NCBI RefSeq assembly: GCF_003437535.1
Contig: NZ_QSQT01000008.1
Coordinates: 1-64,000 of the forward strand
Source: Phocaeicola plebeius
GTDB taxonomy: Bacteria > Bacteroidota > Bacteroidia > Bacteroidales > Bacteroidaceae
Direction: 5' to 3'
Length of the DNA stretch: 64,000 nt
Shown: in pieces, positions 35,581 through 44,795 of the stretch
Position numbering within the stretch: the stretch's first letter is position 1
Layout: every line of letters starts with the position of its first letter
Program-made: the position numbers and the translations under genes
Notes under the pieces: model-generated
What the model was told of the DNA's origin: nothing
Database searches by the model: none
The model's input: the letters and a program-made list of their open reading frames with translations, nothing else

Positions 35581-36369
35581 ATGGAAATCACCGCACAAGT
35601 ACTAAAGGAACTGGAACTGTTTAATCGTGGACGTACGAGCGACAAGGGTGTCTATCTTATCAGCATGGCCACAGAATATCGTCCGTATTATGCCTTGTGG
35701 CGTGAGTTTCCTTCTCCTCATTCTTATCTGTTTGTCCGTACGTTAGGAGTGACGCTGGATGCGGCTTCGGCCCGTGCTTTTTCCATGCTGCAGAACTGCA
35801 ATGTGCGGTTGGAGACCGCTGACAATGCACAGTTTGAGTCCTATTACGGGGCACTGGACGATTTGATGCCCTTCGGAAAATACAAGGGAAAGCATCTGGC
35901 TGAAATCTATTACGTGGATCCTTCTTACATGCTCTGGCTGGCTAATAAGTTTGAACCTACCAACCCTCGGTACGAACGGGTGGTGGAGCTGGCCAAGCGC
36001 TTTGCCGTGGTGCATTTTGAACTGACCGTGCGCAAGCCGCGCATTGCTTCGGTAAGCCATTTTGTAGGAACGGTGGGAGAGACGTTGAAGGACTTGCAGG
36101 TCACGGTGCTGAACGTGCGGCTTCAGGTAGATACGTACAAACCCGATTTCTTTGTCGACCAGAATGTACTGGCGGCCGACCGCGACGGTAATCGCTTTAC
36201 CTTTCTGGTCAAGGCCCGCGCCCGTAGTCTGACACCGAACGCCTTGAGTTGCCGCAGCCGTCAGATACAGCCGCAGGAGTTCCTGCATCTGCTTTCGGCC
36301 AAAGTCATGTCACAATATGAGTCGCATGGAGTGCGCTATACCCGTCTGGGTTACGTGAAACTGGCGTGA
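35581..36369 (+). CDS. Uncharacterised protein with an ExoX-C-like domain
   Basis: This 262-aa soluble protein has a central segment LMPFGKYKGKHLAEIYYVDP followed by SYMLWLANKF, matching the exodeoxyribonuclease X C-terminal-like module (FGKYKG..l.EI...dp.Y..Wl). The flanking regions are not recognised; no DEDD nuclease residues are apparent. A similar FGKYKGIPVSEVL module ends the exonuclease at 60897-61673. It may bind DNA or proteins in repair. The 3' end overlaps convergent folK by 19 bp. Confidence 0.7.
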   Translation: MEITAQVLKELELFNRGRTSDKGVYLISMATEYRPYYALWREFPSPHSYLFVRTLGVTLDAASARAFSMLQNCNVRLETADNAQFESYYGALDDLMPFGKYKGKHLAEIYYVDPSYMLWLANKFEPTNPRYERVVELAKRFAVVHFELTVRKPRIASVSHFVGTVGETLKDLQVTVLNVRLQVDTYKPDFFVDQNVLAADRDGNRFTFLVKARARSLTPNALSCRSRQIQPQEFLHLLSAKVMSQYESHGVRYTRLGYVKLA

Positions 36370-36743
36370 CGAAAGGCCAGACGCACATATTCTTTCTGCC
36401 AGTCCTCCGGTTTGAGTACCTGCTGGTCGTAGGAAAGCAAGTCAATGTCAAGCGGGATGCGTCCTTCCTTCTTGCTGTCCGGAGTCCGTCCGTTTGTCTG
36501 CTCAATTTGCTTCAGGATGCTTCGCACCTCCGTCATGGGCAGTGAGGTGCGGAAACGTGCGGCACGGTTCAGAAACGGTTGCGGATTCTCCATTTTCTCC
36601 GGCACGGTTTCTACGATTCCTCCCCATTCAATATCCGGGAAGAGACGTTGCAAGGCGTCTTCCGCATTCTTCAGGTGCAGAAGGGCATCCAGGTTGGAGC
36701 CCATGCAGAGCAGGCAGGTATGCGAGGTCGCTGTATCACACAT
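36351..36743 (-). CDS. folK: Dihydropteridine pyrophosphokinase (HPPK)
   Basis: This 130-aa protein transfers pyrophosphate from ATP to 6-hydroxymethyl-dihydropterin in folate synthesis. Visible motifs are CMGSNLDALLHLKNAEDAL at the N terminus, FLNRAARFRTSLP, and EGRIPLDIDLLSYD. It is shorter than the E. coli enzyme (about 159 aa) but ends beyond the last conserved motif. Its ATG overlaps the lgt stop by 8 nt, indicating coupled translation. Confidence 0.9.
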   Translation of the reverse strand: MCDTATSHTCLLCMGSNLDALLHLKNAEDALQRLFPDIEWGGIVETVPEKMENPQPFLNRAARFRTSLPMTEVRSILKQIEQTNGRTPDSKKEGRIPLDIDLLSYDQQVLKPEDWQKEYVRLAFRHASFT

Positions 36744-37563
36744 GGGCAGAATGGTTTTTACGGAATACGAAATACAATCCTACCACGATGAAAGGAATGC
36801 TCAGAATCTGTCCCATGTCTATCGGGAGCGCATTCTCAAAGTCCACCTGTCTTTCTTTCAGGAACTCCACGAAGAAGCGGAAGGTGAAAATCAGGGTGAT
36901 GCACAAACCGAAATAGAAGCCTTTCCGTACGTTTTCTTTCTTCTTCCGGAAGATGACCACCATTATCAGGAAGAACAGGAAGTAGGCCAGTGCTTCGTAG
37001 AGCTGCGCCGGATGACGGGGCTGCATATCCACCCGTTCGAAGATAAACGCCCAAGGCACGTCCGACGGCATGCCGATGATTTCCGAGTTCATCAAGTTGG
37101 CCAGTCGGATAAATCCGGCAGCCACGGGAGCAGCCACTCCCATCATATCCAGAATATCGAGAAAATGAATCTTCGTTTTCCTGCAGAAAAGCACTAGTGC
37201 CAGAATCAGTCCCAGCGTACCTCCGTGGCTGGCCAGTCCGGCATATCCGGTAAACACCCATCCACCCTGTGGCAGGAAATGTACCGGCAATATGATTTCC
37301 AGCGGATGACTCAGGAAATACTGCGGGTCATAGAACAGACAGTGCCCCAAGCGTGCCCCGGCAAAGATACCGATAAAACTATAGGTAAACAGCGTCTGGA
37401 AAGTATCCAGCGGAAGTCCCTTTTGCTTGTACAAATAGTAGACTACCTGACTGCCGGTCAGAATGGCAATCATCCACAGCACGCTGTACCATCGGAGGGT
37501 AAAACCGCCGAGATGAAACAATGCCGGGTCCGGATTCCAGTGTATGTAAAGAAATTCCATCAT
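36736..37563 (-). CDS. lgt: Prolipoprotein diacylglyceryl transferase
   Basis: This 275-aa polytopic inner-membrane enzyme attaches diacylglycerol to the lipobox Cys of prolipoproteins. Family motifs are GARLGHCLFYDPQYF, GLASHGGTLG (catalytic-region His), FIRLANLMNSEIIG and DMQPRHPAQLYEA. It is driven by the repeat-type promoter at 37588-37619 and co-translated with folK. Its clients in this window include the BamD, SusD, PstS-like and PulA lipoproteins. Confidence 0.95.
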   Translation of the reverse strand: MMEFLYIHWNPDPALFHLGGFTLRWYSVLWMIAILTGSQVVYYLYKQKGLPLDTFQTLFTYSFIGIFAGARLGHCLFYDPQYFLSHPLEIILPVHFLPQGGWVFTGYAGLASHGGTLGLILALVLFCRKTKIHFLDILDMMGVAAPVAAGFIRLANLMNSEIIGMPSDVPWAFIFERVDMQPRHPAQLYEALAYFLFFLIMVVIFRKKKENVRKGFYFGLCITLIFTFRFFVEFLKERQVDFENALPIDMGQILSIPFIVVGLYFVFRKNHSAHV

Positions 37564-37587
37564 CTTTCCTTCGTTTTAAGTCTGCGG

Positions 37588-37641
37588 CAAAGGTAGTGAA
37601 AGGTGAGAGGAGAGCCAAGCGAAAAACGCAGTTTTTCAGGT
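37588..37641 (-). promoter_or_regulatory. Promoter-bearing repeat upstream of lgt
   Basis: The minus strand reads CTTG (37616-37619), 20 bp, TACCTTTG (37588-37595), 25 bp before the lgt ATG. The 54-bp block, including the spacer and a GAAAAAC/GTTTTTC hairpin ahead of the -33, is nearly identical to 32081-32134. Conservation of the spacer is beyond what a promoter alone needs. Confidence 0.7.
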
Positions 37642-37659
37642 GTAAGTATATCTGTGCCA

Positions 37660-37725
37660 AAACACCTTTATGTTTAAAACAAAACGCAAATGCGTTTTAC
37701 TTCAAACGCAAAGGCGTTTTTTATG
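37660..37725. repeat. 22-bp near-palindromic repeats (middle array, three units)
   Basis: Units start at 37660 (degenerate, AAACACCTTTATGTTT), 37682 (AAACGCAAATGCGTTT) and 37704 (AAACGCAAAGGCGTTT), again at 22-bp steps. The array sits between the lgt promoter and the 3' end of the acyl-CoA ligase gene, where the hairpins with T-runs could end transcription. Confidence 0.75.
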
Positions 37726-37734
37726 TCCGTTTTT

Positions 37735-39387
37735 TTACTGGTACAAGAAGCGCTTGATGCTCTTCTTGGCTGTCTTTTCAAATTCTTCCGGATAAAGCTT
37801 CACCTGCGTAATCTGCGAGTAAGCCGGAAGTACCTTGTTCAGTTCGATGCGGTTCAACTCCAACGCTTCCTCCAGCTGTTTCTTGTTCATTCCTTGCGAG
37901 AAGGCGTCTTCATTGTCCGGATAAACCAGCGCTACCAGCTTGTTCTCTTTGAGAATCACCAGCGACTCGTTCACGTAAGGCATGTTGTTCAGGCGAGCTT
38001 CAATTTCTTCCGGATAGATGTTCTGTCCGGAAGCAGTAAGCAGCATGTTCTTGCAACGGCCCTTGATGAAGATGTTTCCATTCGCATCCTTGATGGCCAT
38101 GTCGCCAGTATGCAGCCAGCCGTCCTTGTCGATAGTCTGTGCGGTAGCACTTTCGTTCTTGTAGTATCCTAACATGACGTTCATACCCCGGCACACCAGT
38201 TCACCCGGAATCCGTTCAGGGTCTTCCGAAATTACCTTAGTTTCCATGTTGGCCACGGTCTTTCCGCACGAAGTGTACAGAATCTCATCCCAGCGGCTGT
38301 GGCAGATAAGCGGCGCACATTCAGTCATACCGTATGCGATGGTGTAGGGGAAGTTGATTTTACGCAGAAAGGCTTCCACTTCGGGGTTGAACGGTGCCCC
38401 TCCGATTACGATTTCGATAAAGTTTCCACCGAACACTTCCATGGCCTGCTGACGAATCTGTTCCTTGATTTTATCGCTGATGATAGGTAAGTTCAGCAAC
38501 AGCTTTCCGAGCTTGTTGTCCACTTTCGGGAGAATGTTCTTCTTGAAAATCTTTTCCACAATCAGCGGAACGCAGGCAATGACGCGCGGACGGATTACAG
38601 CAAACGATTCTGCAATGATTTTCGGGCTCGGCATACGGGTGAGGAACCACAGATGCGCTCCCTTGGTGATACCGTAAAGGAAGTCGAACACCAGTCCGAA
38701 GATATGTCCCAGCGGAAGCATGGACACGATGCTGTCGCCCGCTTTCAGTCCCACTTTCTGGTCAATGTGTACGATGTTTGAAATGATGCTACGGTAGGGC
38801 AGCATCACTCCTTTAGAGTAGCCGGTAGTACCCGAGGTGTAGTTGATGACAGCTAATTCTTCCGGCTCTTCCCGGCGGTAGGATACCTGTTCTGCACGGA
38901 AGCGGCAGGGATATTTCTTCCCGAATTCCTCGTTCAGGTGCTCGCGTGCATAGGTGAGCTTCTCCGAGCGTGATACTACCAGGTCAAAATTCTTCAGTTC
39001 GATGATTCCTTCCAGGTTGGGCATGGCCGCTTCGTTGTATTCTTCCCACACCTGGTCGCCTACGAAGAGCATGCGTGCCTCCGAGTGGTTGACAATGTGG
39101 TGTACGTTGTCGGCCTTGAATTCGTGAAGGATGGGCACAGCTACTGCCCCGTAAGTGACGATGCCAAGGAAGGTGGCCGTCCAGTTGGCACTGTTGCGCC
39201 CGCACAGCGCGATTTTATCTCCCTTCCGGATTCCTGCATGTTCGAACAGGATATGCATTTTCTCTATCTTTCTGGCCACGTCCTTATATTGCAGCGTAGC
39301 TCCTTTGTAGTCTGTCAGTGCATCACGGTCCCAGTTGGCGCGGATGCTTTCTTCAACAAGTTGTATAAAACTGTCTTGTATTTCCAT
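37735..39387 (-). CDS. Long-chain acyl-CoA synthetase / AMP-binding enzyme
   Basis: This 550-aa ANL-superfamily enzyme is expected to activate a fatty acid with ATP and CoA. It starts at ATG 39387 (MEIQDSFIQLVEES; the upstream in-frame start at 39423 is less typical). The P-loop NYTSGTTGYSKGVMLP, the YGMTECAPLICH motif and the hinge GWLHTGDMAIKDANGNIFIK with GRCKNMLLTASGQNIYPEEIEARL are all present, and the C-terminal Lys is in KTAKKSIKRF. Length fits the short FACS/long-chain subgroup of Bacteroidetes. It is monocistronic. Confidence 0.92.
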   Translation of the reverse strand: MEIQDSFIQLVEESIRANWDRDALTDYKGATLQYKDVARKIEKMHILFEHAGIRKGDKIALCGRNSANWTATFLGIVTYGAVAVPILHEFKADNVHHIVNHSEARMLFVGDQVWEEYNEAAMPNLEGIIELKNFDLVVSRSEKLTYAREHLNEEFGKKYPCRFRAEQVSYRREEPEELAVINYTSGTTGYSKGVMLPYRSIISNIVHIDQKVGLKAGDSIVSMLPLGHIFGLVFDFLYGITKGAHLWFLTRMPSPKIIAESFAVIRPRVIACVPLIVEKIFKKNILPKVDNKLGKLLLNLPIISDKIKEQIRQQAMEVFGGNFIEIVIGGAPFNPEVEAFLRKINFPYTIAYGMTECAPLICHSRWDEILYTSCGKTVANMETKVISEDPERIPGELVCRGMNVMLGYYKNESATAQTIDKDGWLHTGDMAIKDANGNIFIKGRCKNMLLTASGQNIYPEEIEARLNNMPYVNESLVILKENKLVALVYPDNEDAFSQGMNKKQLEEALELNRIELNKVLPAYSQITQVKLYPEEFEKTAKKSIKRFLYQ

Positions 39388-39534
39388 TTTCAAATTGCAC
39401 AATGTTTGACACAATGTGTGCAAAAGTAATAAAAGTTAATAGAATTATCTCTATGAAAGTCCTTTTTTTGCTGGAATCTGATGTTTGTGCTATTTTTTCT
39501 TCCTTATTTGTTATTCCTTGAAAAAAGAGATTGG

Positions 39535-40542
39535 TTACCCGATCAGTGCATAGATGGCTGCTGCCAATGCCGCACTTACCGGGATGGTAAGCACCCAGGC
39601 TGTCATCAGGCTTCGGGTAACTCCCCAGCGCACTGCGGACAGGCGACGGGTGGCGCCCACTCCGATGATGGCTCCTGATATGGTGTGGGTGGTGCTGACC
39701 GGAATTTTCAGATATTCCGTAAAATAAAGCGTAAATGCACCGGCTGTTTCGGCTATGACACCTTCCAGCGGAGTAACTCTGGTAATCCGGTTTCCCATGG
39801 TGCGGACTATTTTCCATCCTCCCGACATGGTTCCCAGTGAGATTGCGGTAAAGCAGGAAAAAGCGACCCAGTCGGGTAAATCGCCTACGTTGTTTACCCC
39901 CATGCCAATGCCTTGCGAATGGGCTGCTATCAGGGCAGCTGCAATGATACCCATTACCTTTTGCGAGTCGTTAAGTCCATGTCCGATGCTGAACAGGGCG
40001 GACGAGAGCAACTGTAGTCTTTTAAACCATTTCTCTGCGGTGTGAGGATGGGCCTTACGGCACAGATTCAGCACTATCAGAGTGAAGAGGAAGGCTACAA
40101 GCATACCTATGACTGGAGCCAGAAAAATGAAAAGCACGATTTTCAGGATAACCGAACTTTGAATGGCACCAAATCCATAAGCAGCAATGGCGGCTCCCGC
40201 AAACCCGCCGATAAGTGTATGGGATGAAGAAGAAGGAATTCCTCTCCACCAGGTCCACAGGTTCCAGATGATGGCTGCAATCACTCCAGACAAGATGACT
40301 GGCAAAGTAATGTATTGCTCATAGACTGTTTTTGACATAGTGTTGGCAATGCCGAAATCACCGATAAGGTATTTAGCGATGAAAAACGCCAGAAAATTGA
40401 AAAAGGCAGCCCAGATTACAGCCTGAAGCGGAGTCAGCACCTTGGTAGAAACAATGGTAGCTATTGCGTTGGCTGCATCATGAAAACCGTTGATATAGTC
40501 AAAAATCAGGGCCAGTACAATGATGGTGATGAGTAATTCCAT
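39535..40542 (-). CDS. pit: Inorganic phosphate transporter, Pit family
   Basis: This 335-aa membrane protein transports phosphate using the ion gradient. It carries both Pit/PHO-4 signatures: GFHDAANAIATIVSTKVL at the N terminus and GHGLNDSQKVMGIIAAAL in the second half. ATG 40542 was preferred to an in-frame TTG at 40548. It lies 14 bp after the DUF47 gene and is the last gene of the ten-gene minus-strand run from exbB. Confidence 0.93.
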   Translation of the reverse strand: MELLITIIVLALIFDYINGFHDAANAIATIVSTKVLTPLQAVIWAAFFNFLAFFIAKYLIGDFGIANTMSKTVYEQYITLPVILSGVIAAIIWNLWTWWRGIPSSSSHTLIGGFAGAAIAAYGFGAIQSSVILKIVLFIFLAPVIGMLVAFLFTLIVLNLCRKAHPHTAEKWFKRLQLLSSALFSIGHGLNDSQKVMGIIAAALIAAHSQGIGMGVNNVGDLPDWVAFSCFTAISLGTMSGGWKIVRTMGNRITRVTPLEGVIAETAGAFTLYFTEYLKIPVSTTHTISGAIIGVGATRRLSAVRWGVTRSLMTAWVLTIPVSAALAAAIYALIG

Positions 40543-40556
40543 GTGCAATTCTTTTT

Positions 40557-41204
40557 TCAGGCATATTTTACGATAATGTTTCTCAGGAGCTTTCCTACAT
40601 GGTCGGCGGCATCTGTCGTCTTTTCCAGTTCCTGCATGATTTCTTTTGTCTTGATCAGTTCAATGCAGTCGGTTTCTTCATTAAACAGTTGCATGATGAA
40701 AAGGTCATAGGCTTCATCCGCATGGTTTTCTATCTCATGGAGCTTCTGACAGTAATCTTTCAGTCTGGACGGATTTTTGCTGAAGGTTTCCAGCTCATCC
40801 ATGGCCTTGCAGATGATGGAGGCTCCTTGTTGTATGAGGACAGCCAGCTCTTTTCCGCTGTCTGAAATGGCGTGCGGCTTGTAGATGGCAATCCGCTTCG
40901 AGGCACTGTGAATGCGGTCGGTCACGTCATCAATGGAAAAGGCCAGGTCATGTATGTCTTCCCGGTCAAAGGGGGTGATAAAGGTCTGGCCTAGCTCCAT
41001 GAAAATCTGCTGGGTTATCTGGTCGCCTTTTCTTTCAGCTTCCTTCACTTTGTGATAATACTCCTGCCATGTCTCTGGTGTGTCATGGTTCATGCTGTCA
41101 ATCAGAAGTTCAGAAGCATTGAGTACGGTTTGTGACAATTGGTTTAATAAAGGAAAGAATTTGCTTTCTTTGGGTACAAATCGGTTTAACAGGGAATTTT
41201 TCAT
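40557..41204 (-). CDS. DUF47/PhoU-like regulator of phosphate transport
   Basis: This 215-aa all-helical protein has the PhoU-like TIGR00153/DUF47 layout: [39 protein letters not shown] and [13 protein letters not shown]. Such proteins are commonly encoded next to Pit and are thought to regulate it. Its ATG overlaps the dedA stop (ATGA). Confidence 0.9.
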   Translation of the reverse strand: MKNSLLNRFVPKESKFFPLLNQLSQTVLNASELLIDSMNHDTPETWQEYYHKVKEAERKGDQITQQIFMELGQTFITPFDREDIHDLAFSIDDVTDRIHSASKRIAIYKPHAISDSGKELAVLIQQGASIICKAMDELETFSKNPSRLKDYCQKLHEIENHADEAYDLFIMQLFNEETDCIELIKTKEIMQELEKTTDAADHVGKLLRNIIVKYA

Positions 41205-41845
41205 ACTGTTGTTCGTTTATTTTTTATTCGTATATATTCAATGAGGGCAGGGCAGAGTGAAACCAGTACGATGCCCATCAAAAGTATTTTGAGGTTTTGC
41301 TGCACAAAAGGGATGTTTCCAAAGAAATAGCCTGTCATGCAAAAAAGTAAGACCCAGACAGCTGCCCCGACAAGGTTGTAAATCATAAACAAGTAATAAT
41401 TCATGTGTCCCATTCCGGCGACAAACGGTGCAAAAGTGCGGACAATGGGGACAAAACGGGCAATGATTATGGTTTTTCCGCCATATTTCTGGAAGAAATG
41501 ATGGGTTTTCTCCAAATGACTTTGCTTGAAGATCTTTGAGTCTGGTTTGGAGAACAGTTTTTTCCCGAAATAATGTCCAATCAGGTAGTTGCAGGAATCA
41601 CCAAGCACGGCTGCGATGAAAATAACCATCATCAGCAGGCTTATTTCCAGTGGCATCCCCGGAAGGGATGCCACTGCACCGGAGACAAACAGAAGGGAGT
41701 CTCCGGGTAAAAATGGCAGGACTACAAGTCCGGTTTCACAAAATATGATTACAAACAATATGGCATACGTCCATCCGTGATACTCTTGTACGAGTGAAAT
41801 CAGATGCTGGTCTATATGCAAAAAAGTATCAATGATGAAATCCAT
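41201..41845 (-). CDS. DedA-family membrane protein
   Basis: This 214-aa polytopic protein has the DedA/SNARE-associated motifs [35 protein letters not shown] and [20 protein letters not shown]. DedA proteins are implicated in membrane lipid (undecaprenyl-phosphate) recycling and proton-motive-force homeostasis. Its start overlaps the upstream gene by 17 bp and its stop overlaps the DUF47 gene. Placement in a phosphate cluster is notable. Confidence 0.92.
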   Translation of the reverse strand: MDFIIDTFLHIDQHLISLVQEYHGWTYAILFVIIFCETGLVVLPFLPGDSLLFVSGAVASLPGMPLEISLLMMVIFIAAVLGDSCNYLIGHYFGKKLFSKPDSKIFKQSHLEKTHHFFQKYGGKTIIIARFVPIVRTFAPFVAGMGHMNYYLFMIYNLVGAAVWVLLFCMTGYFFGNIPFVQQNLKILLMGIVLVSLCPALIEYIRIKNKRTTV

Positions 41846-42350
41846 GAGAAGTGTGTAGAGAATTGATGAATGCAGCCGCTTTTTCTCCTTTCAGACAGCA
41901 CAATTCTGTGACAGGTTCATACAAGAAAGATGTGTAGGTGAGCAGTTGAAATGCAGCGTATCGGTTATCTTTCGAATGGATTACCTGCAGATATAGCTGT
42001 GCCCCTTCTGCCGGAAAAACCGGAAGGCTGCAATAATCTGCCAGATATTTGTTCAAATGGGGGAACTGATCCTTTGTGAAAGTCAGGCTTTTCTTGCATA
42101 TCCTGCTGCCTGTTTCTGCATAAGCCTGGTAGCGAGCTCGAAAAACCAGAAGATAGACTGCGATGCAGACCATCAGACTTCCGGCTACCATTCTTAAAAT
42201 GTCAATATTGGACTGCGAGTTGATTTCCGGCAGGAAAAGCAGAATGAGACCGGCCGCCAGTAAACAGGCTGAAAGACTTATGGTAAGGAAACTTGTGTGT
42301 TTCCGGATATCCTGAGTGGGATATGACTGAGACAAATTAAACGTTTTCAT
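41829..42350 (-). CDS. Hypothetical membrane protein (two helices)
   Basis: This 173-aa protein is unrecognised. Two hydrophobic helices lie near residues 22-41 and 50-69, followed by a soluble C-terminal domain with several Cys residues ([33 protein letters not shown]). It overlaps dedA by 17 bp and follows the TPR gene by 30 bp, so it is in the same operon. Confidence 0.7.
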   Translation of the reverse strand: MKTFNLSQSYPTQDIRKHTSFLTISLSACLLAAGLILLFLPEINSQSNIDILRMVAGSLMVCIAVYLLVFRARYQAYAETGSRICKKSLTFTKDQFPHLNKYLADYCSLPVFPAEGAQLYLQVIHSKDNRYAAFQLLTYTSFLYEPVTELCCLKGEKAAAFINSLHTSHGFHH

Positions 42351-42380
42351 AAAGTTTGTTTCTGAGGTTAAGAAGAAAAA

Positions 42381-43823
42381 TCAGTTGCCTTGTAATCCTT
42401 GCAGTGCCTGTTTGGCAGTCTCATTTTCAGGATCTAACGTGAGAATCTTGTTCCAGTACACTTTGGACTGTTCGTAATCCTTTTGTAGGAAGTGATAGTA
42501 ACCCAGGTAGCTTTCACATTCAATTATGAGCGCTTTAGAAGCGTCTGCTTTCTTTTCCAGCAGGTTCAAGGCCGCTTCATAATAAGGTTTGGCCAGTCCT
42601 TCCGTACTTTCAGGGTCGGCCATGGCATTGGTTCGTGCCCTCCAGAAATATCCTAGATAATTGTCTGGTACCCGCTGGGCTACTTCTGCGAATATTTCGT
42701 CTGCTTTTTTCAGGTAAGGTTCTTTCTCCGGTTCGCTGACTGTGCTGCTTCCGGCTGCCATGTAATACAATCTTCCCAATAAGAACGTATCGCTTATTTC
42801 TGCCTTCTCTTTCAGGCCGTCCAGATAAAGCTGGTACAAGCGGATGGCCTCGGGGTAGTTCTGCAGTTTCTCATGAGCGGCAGACACTTCCTTGGCTATT
42901 TCCGGGTGTGTGTTTCCGGTATCTGCCTTGAGGGCTTTTTCAAACCATTGCAAGGCCTCTTCGTTTCTCTGGTCTGCCAGTGACAGACGGCCTCTGTATA
43001 AAAAGTCCAGATACACATAGTTGCTCTCTTCCGGGCGGTTGAAAAAAGCATCTGCAGCTTCCAGCCCTTCTTTATAAGCCTCCATTTCATACAAGTCGTA
43101 CATGCGCAGACGTTTCAGGAGATGGTTGTCTTTGTCCGCATCCAGTCCTTTTTCTACGGCATTCAGTGATTGCGCATAGTCTTTATTTAGATATAGCAGC
43201 ATGGCATAGTGTTCGTAATCTTGAGTGTCAGGAGTACCTTGTTGCATAAATTCATCGTAGGCAGACTTGGCTTTTCCGTAATTCCCCGATTGATAGTACG
43301 CATTGCCAAGTTCCCGGTTCACTTCCGGCAGTTCCGGATGACTTGCTTTCAGCTTTGTGAGCATATCGATAGAGAGTTGGGGACTTACGCCGATATAGGC
43401 GTGTGCATATTTGTAATATGCATCGTAGCAATTGGCATCGAACAGGATGGCCTGCTCATAATATCCGCATGCCATGCCGACGTTCTTCTGTGTCAGAGCA
43501 ATGTCACCGGCCAGCACATATACCGGTGCCGATTTGGAGTCTATTTTCATGGCACGGTCTGCATAAACTTGTGCTTCATCCGGACACTTATGGTTCAGAT
43601 AGGCATTACCGATAGCGACCAGCAAAGGGACGTTTTTCTTGTTTTTACCTTTCAGCAGTTCATTGAATTCCTTGGCTGCTGTTTCCGGTGTGTCATTAAT
43701 GCTGGCAGCTATCTGTGTGATTTGTCGGGTGACTTCATCCGAGAGATTTTTTTGGGCATAACTGTATGAAGCGGAATATATTATTCCACTGCATACAAGA
43801 CATAAAATTTTATTGTTCATCAT
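42381..43823 (-). CDS. Secreted tetratricopeptide-repeat protein of the Ton/PstS cluster
   Basis: This 480-aa protein starts MMNNKILCLVCSGIIYSASY (ATG 43823 chosen because it gives a proper signal peptide ending near SYA/QK; the in-frame ATG 43850 overlaps the previous gene). The mature part is about ten TPR units (ELLKGKNKKNVPLLVAIGNA, GKAKSAYDEFMQQG, ALQWFEKALKADTGN). It probably sits in the periplasm and scaffolds partners encoded around it. It directly follows the PstS-like gene. Confidence 0.85.
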   Translation of the reverse strand: MMNNKILCLVCSGIIYSASYSYAQKNLSDEVTRQITQIAASINDTPETAAKEFNELLKGKNKKNVPLLVAIGNAYLNHKCPDEAQVYADRAMKIDSKSAPVYVLAGDIALTQKNVGMACGYYEQAILFDANCYDAYYKYAHAYIGVSPQLSIDMLTKLKASHPELPEVNRELGNAYYQSGNYGKAKSAYDEFMQQGTPDTQDYEHYAMLLYLNKDYAQSLNAVEKGLDADKDNHLLKRLRMYDLYEMEAYKEGLEAADAFFNRPEESNYVYLDFLYRGRLSLADQRNEEALQWFEKALKADTGNTHPEIAKEVSAAHEKLQNYPEAIRLYQLYLDGLKEKAEISDTFLLGRLYYMAAGSSTVSEPEKEPYLKKADEIFAEVAQRVPDNYLGYFWRARTNAMADPESTEGLAKPYYEAALNLLEKKADASKALIIECESYLGYYHFLQKDYEQSKVYWNKILTLDPENETAKQALQGLQGN

Positions 43824-43839
43824 GAGTTTCTCATTAAAG

Positions 43840-44781
43840 TTAGAAATCATCTTTTACATTTACGATTCGGACCGGTTGTGTGGCGGGTACCAGTCCGGAC
43901 TTAAGGATAATCCGTTGTCCGCGTTCTCTTGTCAGGAAAGTCATCAGTCCGGTAGGAAGTGCTCCCTTTGGGTCATTGATAAGGATATACACTTCATGGG
44001 TCAGCGGATATTTTTTAAGAGCCAGATACGCCTGATACGGCCTGTAACTGTTTTCAGGAGTGGCTTTCCGGTTTCCGGATACTGACATGACCCTGACTCT
44101 CTGGTTGAAAGACAGTCGTGTGGTATCCGTCTTGTTGCCTATCCAGTTGGCTCCGATCACTCCAAGGGCATCGGGAGTGGTTGCCACATAGTCAATGACC
44201 TCTTCGTTGCTTTTCAGGGCTTTTAAAGAGGGAGATAGTGGTTTCCCCTGACAGATAGAGTCGATGACATAATGTACGGTTCCTGAATTGGGATTGTCGA
44301 ATACGACTTGTATGCAACCTAGTTTTGAGTCTGGATTTAATCCTTTCCATTCCGTGGTTTCGCCGGTTGCAATACGCCGGAACTCTTCTACTGTAATCAG
44401 GGAGTCCGGATTGCTGTGATGTGTAATCAGTGCCACTCCGCTAAGAGCCATCAGAATGGACTCTGGAAAGAATTTACGTGTATGAAAAGAAATCAATTCT
44501 TCTTCTGTCAGCCGCCGGTTGGTGACTGCCAGACGTACACTGTCTTTCAACAGCAAGTTAACTGCTTCTACCTCACTACAGTAAATAGGAGTAATTAAAG
44601 CCTCCGGAGTCAGAGCATGATATACTTGAAGTTCTTCTTCCATGATGGGCTTGAACGATTCATCTACGGCAATCCGGATTTCTCCCGAATACAAGGTTTC
44701 CTCTTTGCCTCCCTTTCCGGAAGAAGTGCAGGCAGAGAACGTGCACATACACCACAGATATAGAATTAATTTACTTTTCAT
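43840..44781 (-). CDS. PstS-like phosphate-binding lipoprotein
   Basis: This 313-aa lipoprotein starts at ATG 44781 (an in-frame GTG at 44793 is the alternative); lipobox FSAC puts the acylated Cys at residue 18. The mature protein has the PstS/PBP-like-2 layout: IRIAVDESFKPIMEEELQVY, LITVEEFRRIATGETTEW, FDNPNSGTVHYVID (the anion-site Ser/Thr-rich loop) and a C-terminal GLMTFLTRERGQRIILKSGL. There is no PstA/PstB/PstC in the window. It lies between tonB and a TPR gene, so binding would serve a Ton-linked system rather than an ABC importer. Phosphate as ligand is an inference. Confidence 0.82.
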   Translation of the reverse strand: MKSKLILYLWCMCTFSACTSSGKGGKEETLYSGEIRIAVDESFKPIMEEELQVYHALTPEALITPIYCSEVEAVNLLLKDSVRLAVTNRRLTEEELISFHTRKFFPESILMALSGVALITHHSNPDSLITVEEFRRIATGETTEWKGLNPDSKLGCIQVVFDNPNSGTVHYVIDSICQGKPLSPSLKALKSNEEVIDYVATTPDALGVIGANWIGNKTDTTRLSFNQRVRVMSVSGNRKATPENSYRPYQAYLALKKYPLTHEVYILINDPKGALPTGLMTFLTRERGQRIILKSGLVPATQPVRIVNVKDDF

Positions 44782-44795
44782 ACACTTTGACACAA

